Of a stretch of DNA of 8,971 nucleotides, positions 5,473-8,971 are shown piece after piece; position 1 is the first letter of the stretch; each line of letters begins with the position of its first letter. Position numbers and translations under genes: made by a program. The notes under the pieces were generated by a model. The model worked only from the letters and a program-made list of their open reading frames with translations, made no database searches and was not told where the DNA came from. This DNA comes from Chlamydiota bacterium (GTDB lineage: Bacteria > Auribacterota > UBA3054 > B51-G9), in NCBI GenBank assembly GCA_003648225.1, contig QMOL01000102.1:1-8971 (forward strand), given 5' to 3'.

Positions 5473-8400
5473 CTAATTAAACAAATCAGCTCTGTCAATA
5501 ATTCGTTCGATTTTTGATTTGGCAAGAATTTTATCACCTTCGGTTAAATTAAAATCCCCGTTATTATTTTTATCACTTATCGATTCAGCTTTAACTATAA
5601 TTCTGAACTGGTCACTTCGGGTGGTGATTAAACTACAGATTTTACCGAAAATTTCGGGAGTAATACCGTTTACATCAAGCACACTTGCGATATTTTTATA
5701 TGGTTTAAGTGTTTTTTGCCCGTTATTGTCTATGCCATAATAAATATTATGAGCTAATTTTGATGTGATGGAATTGAGAGCGCTAAGCACACGAACGCTT
5801 GCGGTATTAATATTAATTTTACCATTGACGGTTCCGGGAGTAAGATAAGCGTAATCGAACCATGCGAAGCCTGAACATTTAGAATTATTAACATTATGAG
5901 AAGTCACTTTAATTTTAATTCCATGTGCGGGAGAAATATGTTCTTTATGGATAACGCCGCAATAAAATCCATCGGATTTTTCGTATTTATGGCGATGAGT
6001 ATTTTTTACAATATTATAAGGATCATCTTTGCCGGTGTCTTGTGAAGAGTTATCTGATAAAGGCATAGAATCGAACTGTTTAGTTTTATAATTATAGACT
6101 GCGATGTCTAATTGAGCGTTATTGTTTTCTTCAAGGAATTCCGTTGTGTCAATAGAATCGTTCAAACCGTAAATATACAGTCCGTAATCAACTCGCTCAA
6201 GTCCTTTGTTCTTCCACTCCCAAATTCCATCATCATTTTCTTTTCGAGTATAAAACATAGATGTTGCGTATCCGGGTCCAACAGAAAATTTATCACCATT
6301 ATTTACCATTAGTTGTTTTCCGTCCGGCACGGAATAACCGTCCACAGTAATGCTATTTTCCGTACTGCTGATAACGGGAAATTTTTGCCCTTTGCAATTA
6401 CCGGAGTTCATACGCAGAGTTTGATCTTTCCATATTCCGGGTTCCCATTTGGCGTTTGCACAGGTTATTCTGTTTCCTTTATGAGCTGTTATGGTGCTGA
6501 ACGCTGGTTTCCAACCGATTGTATGAACATCTTTTTCTTCAGGGTCAAGCCGAACGCCTGCGGTAGTAAAAAATTTGGCTATTGCTTTTAACGCGCGAGT
6601 GCCTGCTTTTCCTTTAGATTTAGTGCCGATATTTTCCCAGTCCTCAGATTTTCGAACAAGTTGAATTTCACCAATAGTGCTGAAAGGATTATTTTTAATA
6701 TGCGGTTTTACCATCTTCCCTCGCGGAAATGAATGATTATGCGCTTTTGCTTCTGTGCCGCCGAAAGTGGGCTTTGCGGATTTTACCCAAGTGTAATGAG
6801 TCGGATCATACTTCTCAGTCGAAAAATCCATTTCACTCGGTTCGGTTGAGCCATATTCAACTGTTCTTGCAACAATTTGATTATACTCATTTTTTAAAGT
6901 CATAGAGAGAAATCCACCTTCACGCGGCATTCCTACAATTAAAACACTGTCACCGGGTTTTACACCGTCTATGTTCCAATTGATAAACGATTGGGCTTCC
7001 ACCCAGTTGCGCCCGCTGCCGTAAACCGATTTACGAATACCGGTGGGTCCGTTTCGGTCGGGATATGAGCGCGGACTTTGAATTTCGACCATTTCGTATT
7101 TCATCTGATTTTTTTTCCATTGAGCGTCTTTTAAAACCAGTTTGTTATTATTTTTCACAGCTGTGATTTCATACCTGACGCCCCATAAAACATCAGGCAG
7201 CTCAAAACAAGGATATTTTTCCTGAGCGGAAGTTCCCCATGAACTATCCTTAGGTGTGCCGTATTCCGTGTCAAAAACTTGCCGGTTGTTGGTGAGATAA
7301 AAATAACCATTGGGTGGAATTGATGGATTCGGATCATCATAAAAACCGTGACGCGCGGAGCTGTAATGCGTTGCGTTTTCTATTAATCCAACCTGGTCGG
7401 CATAAGAACCCGTATTAATTATTACTTTCCAATTACGCAGACTGATGGGCTTATCGCTAATATTAATTAATTCGATAATATCCGGTCTCATAATATAGGT
7501 GACATCGAAAGCGTTTTTATTGCTAAATGCGGTTTTATCGCTGGTTTTCTTCATTCCTCCAACATACCCGGTCTTCTTTCCTGTGGTTAAACCAACAGTA
7601 AGAAATCCATTTTTGGATCTTATCGGTTTGCCGTCTTTATAAGCCCATCTAAGCATATCGAGTTTATCTTTACCCTGTGGAATTTCCATTGTTGTACCCT
7701 TAAGATCATTTTTATCAATTGAAATCATTTCCGATTCGGATCCGGATTGAGGGTCACCATCAACATCCATAAATCTGTTATAACCTTTCCAGGGGGTGTT
7801 ATTAACATTTTTAAACGGGAAATTGTTTTGATTTCCAATATTTCCCCTGAAATTTTGCTCGCCTATGTAAATATAGTAATATAAATTATCTCTCGGTTTT
7901 ATTGCCGAGTCATATTGCGTGGGGAAAAACCAATAATCACTAACTTCCGGGAAAACGCTCCACGCAGCCCAGCCCGGCCGCCACAGATTATCAATTCGTG
8001 TAGAATTATATTTATTGCGCCACGCGTTTGTTAAACTTCTGTATGAGTAAGTTGAATTATCGTCATATCCGACAGTTAAAACATTACCGTTATTACCGGT
8101 AATAGGATAATAAATGTATTCAGGATGGGTATTTTTTCCCTGGTATACTTTCAGCCACGCGTTTTTCCATAAGTCGTTAGGAATACCTCCCATGGAATTA
8201 ACTACTTTTTTGAAATCGCGATATTTAAAATTGTGCATTACACGCACCATATCACTTTTTAATTCAACTGTTGTCGTGTGCGGAACTCTTGCAGTTATGC
8301 CGTTTGTCATCACCGAAGCGCTTTGCCCGCCGCTCTGCCCGACTTTTTTAATAGGCCATCCGTATTTCCAACTTGTATCTTCAACATTATACCAAATTCC

Positions 8401-8971
8401 GAGCCGGTGTACATAATTATATTTGTCGAAGCCTGTTATAGGTTGGAAACCTTCGGCTTCCAATGAATAGCTTCCATCGTTAGCCATTACTTCATTAAAG
8501 CAAACAGCTTCAACGCCGTAATCGCTGCCGAGAGTGCTGAGGACATTATTTTCGTCGTGATAATCAATAATGTTTGCTGAAAGGCTGCGAAGATTTTTTG
8601 ATGAAGGCTCAAAATGAGATATTTCATTTGCGCGTTTGATTATCTTATGTACCTGCTTTTTTGTTGCGGTATTAAGATTAACCTGGTTCTTCCATGTTTT
8701 ATCACGCTCATCCCAGTATATGTCTCTTCCATGAGTTTCAGTAGTGGCATATTTTCTTAAATATCTGTAATATTTTAATTTATTTTTATTATTTCCTAAG
8801 AGGGTATCTGTCAACTCATGAATTGATGAAAATGCTTTATCATCCCATTGAGGGGATAAAGGATTATATTCTTGCGGCTCATCTATTCCTTCATCTACTT
8901 CATCTATAAGTCCGTCACCGTCATTATCAATTTCATCAGATTGAAATTCTGATTCAGTCAAATTGTCATCA
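5473..8971 (-). CDS. Very large GspK-like protein with lamin-tail and helix-hairpin-helix segments (5' end outside window)
   Basis: The frame is open from the right edge to TAG at 5475-5473, about 1165 residues. The only early start is a TTG at 8961 with three more in-frame codons before it and no visible ribosome binding site, so the true start lies outside. Numbering from that TTG: residues 9-33 are an acidic stretch with a calcium-loop pattern (DNDGDGLIDE); FSSIHEL (44-50) and VNLNTAT (94-100) are GspK-like helix-hairpin-helix signatures; a YGVEAVCFNEVM segment (148-159) and IIELINISDKPISLRNW (495-511) look like split parts of a lamin-tail fold; 915-1040 is a beta-rich module (GLYIYG); KININTASVRVL (1048-1059) and TTRSDQFRIIVKAES (1113-1127) repeat the GspK hallmark. 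GspK is the minor pseudopilin capping type II secretion pseudopili, normally about 300 residues, so this form is several times larger. Any prepilin N-terminus would be upstream. Partners are not in the window. Confidence 0.85.
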   Translation of the reverse strand, partial: DDNLTESEFQSDEIDNDGDGLIDEVDEGIDEPQEYNPLSPQWDDKAFSSIHELTDTLLGNNKNKLKYYRYLRKYATTETHGRDIYWDERDKTWKNQVNLNTATKKQVHKIIKRANEISHFEPSSKNLRSLSANIIDYHDENNVLSTLGSDYGVEAVCFNEVMANDGSYSLEAEGFQPITGFDKYNYVHRLGIWYNVEDTSWKYGWPIKKVGQSGGQSASVMTNGITARVPHTTTVELKSDMVRVMHNFKYRDFKKVVNSMGGIPNDLWKNAWLKVYQGKNTHPEYIYYPITGNNGNVLTVGYDDNSTYSYRSLTNAWRNKYNSTRIDNLWRPGWAAWSVFPEVSDYWFFPTQYDSAIKPRDNLYYYIYIGEQNFRGNIGNQNNFPFKNVNNTPWKGYNRFMDVDGDPQSGSESEMISIDKNDLKGTTMEIPQGKDKLDMLRWAYKDGKPIRSKNGFLTVGLTTGKKTGYVGGMKKTSDKTAFSNKNAFDVTYIMRPDIIELINISDKPISLRNWKVIINTGSYADQVGLIENATHYSSARHGFYDDPNPSIPPNGYFYLTNNRQVFDTEYGTPKDSSWGTSAQEKYPCFELPDVLWGVRYEITAVKNNNKLVLKDAQWKKNQMKYEMVEIQSPRSYPDRNGPTGIRKSVYGSGRNWVEAQSFINWNIDGVKPGDSVLIVGMPREGGFLSMTLKNEYNQIVARTVEYGSTEPSEMDFSTEKYDPTHYTWVKSAKPTFGGTEAKAHNHSFPRGKMVKPHIKNNPFSTIGEIQLVRKSEDWENIGTKSKGKAGTRALKAIAKFFTTAGVRLDPEEKDVHTIGWKPAFSTITAHKGNRITCANAKWEPGIWKDQTLRMNSGNCKGQKFPVISSTENSITVDGYSVPDGKQLMVNNGDKFSVGPGYATSMFYTRKENDDGIWEWKNKGLERVDYGLYIYGLNDSIDTTEFLEENNNAQLDIAVYNYKTKQFDSMPLSDNSSQDTGKDDPYNIVKNTHRHKYEKSDGFYCGVIHKEHISPAHGIKIKVTSHNVNNSKCSGFAWFDYAYLTPGTVNGKININTASVRVLSALNSITSKLAHNIYYGIDNNGQKTLKPYKNIASVLDVNGITPEIFGKICSLITTRSDQFRIIVKAESISDKNNNGDFNLTEGDKILAKSKIERIIDRADLFN

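Noticed and set aside
8959..8961. TTG as the real start of the GspK-like gene
   Set aside because: The frame stays open through three further codons to the window edge, no ribosome binding site is visible, and the acidic calcium-loop segment begins too abruptly for an exported protein. The start is taken to be outside the window.

Overview
The window reads as part of an AT-rich bacterial chromosome. All its protein genes lie on the minus strand. Two neighbouring exported proteins begin with LamG-type modules (the VAYWR-EEG motif), and one ends in a PEP-CTERM anchoring signal. A very large GspK-like protein with lamin-tail and helix-hairpin-helix segments lies upstream. This combination is typical of the PVC group (Planctomycetota of the Phycisphaerae type, Lentisphaerota, Kiritimatiellota). 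That placement is inferred from protein style only; no rRNA or marker gene is present.

Layout in transcription order (right to left). 8971-5473 is the 3' part of a giant GspK-like gene whose start lies outside the window. 5472-5011 has no gene but is full of structure: a run of four small hairpins just after the gp K-like stop codon, a 10-bp palindrome, a short-period GTGT-type repeat, and an imperfect inverted repeat with the layout of an integron attC recombination site. 5010-4876 is a 44-residue ORF that looks like only the N-terminal half of a ribbon-helix-helix antitoxin. 4828-4671 holds a near-consensus sigma-70 promoter and a leader of about 120 nt. 4670-1575 is a complete 1031-residue secreted protein: signal peptide, two LamG modules, Ig-like linker, propeller-like C-terminal region and PEP-CTERM anchor. 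1574-1383 holds a perfect-consensus sigma-70 promoter and a second leader. 1382-1 is a paralogue of the previous protein, colinear with its first 460 residues and cut by the window edge.

The two LamG genes are a tandem duplication that kept its promoter layout and a shared leader block. Each has its own strong promoter, so they look like independently transcribed, highly expressed surface or exported proteins rather than a classical operon. PEP-CTERM proteins are exported by Sec and then sorted by an exosortase, which is not in this window. The GspK-like gene is a plausible part of a type II secretion/pseudopilus system, but no functional link to the LamG pair is shown here. The strongest unexpected signals are the attC-like site with a truncated antitoxin directly behind it (a possible orphan integron cassette remnant), the conserved leader block shared by the two LamG genes, and the uneven divergence of the two paralogues, which suggests gene conversion.
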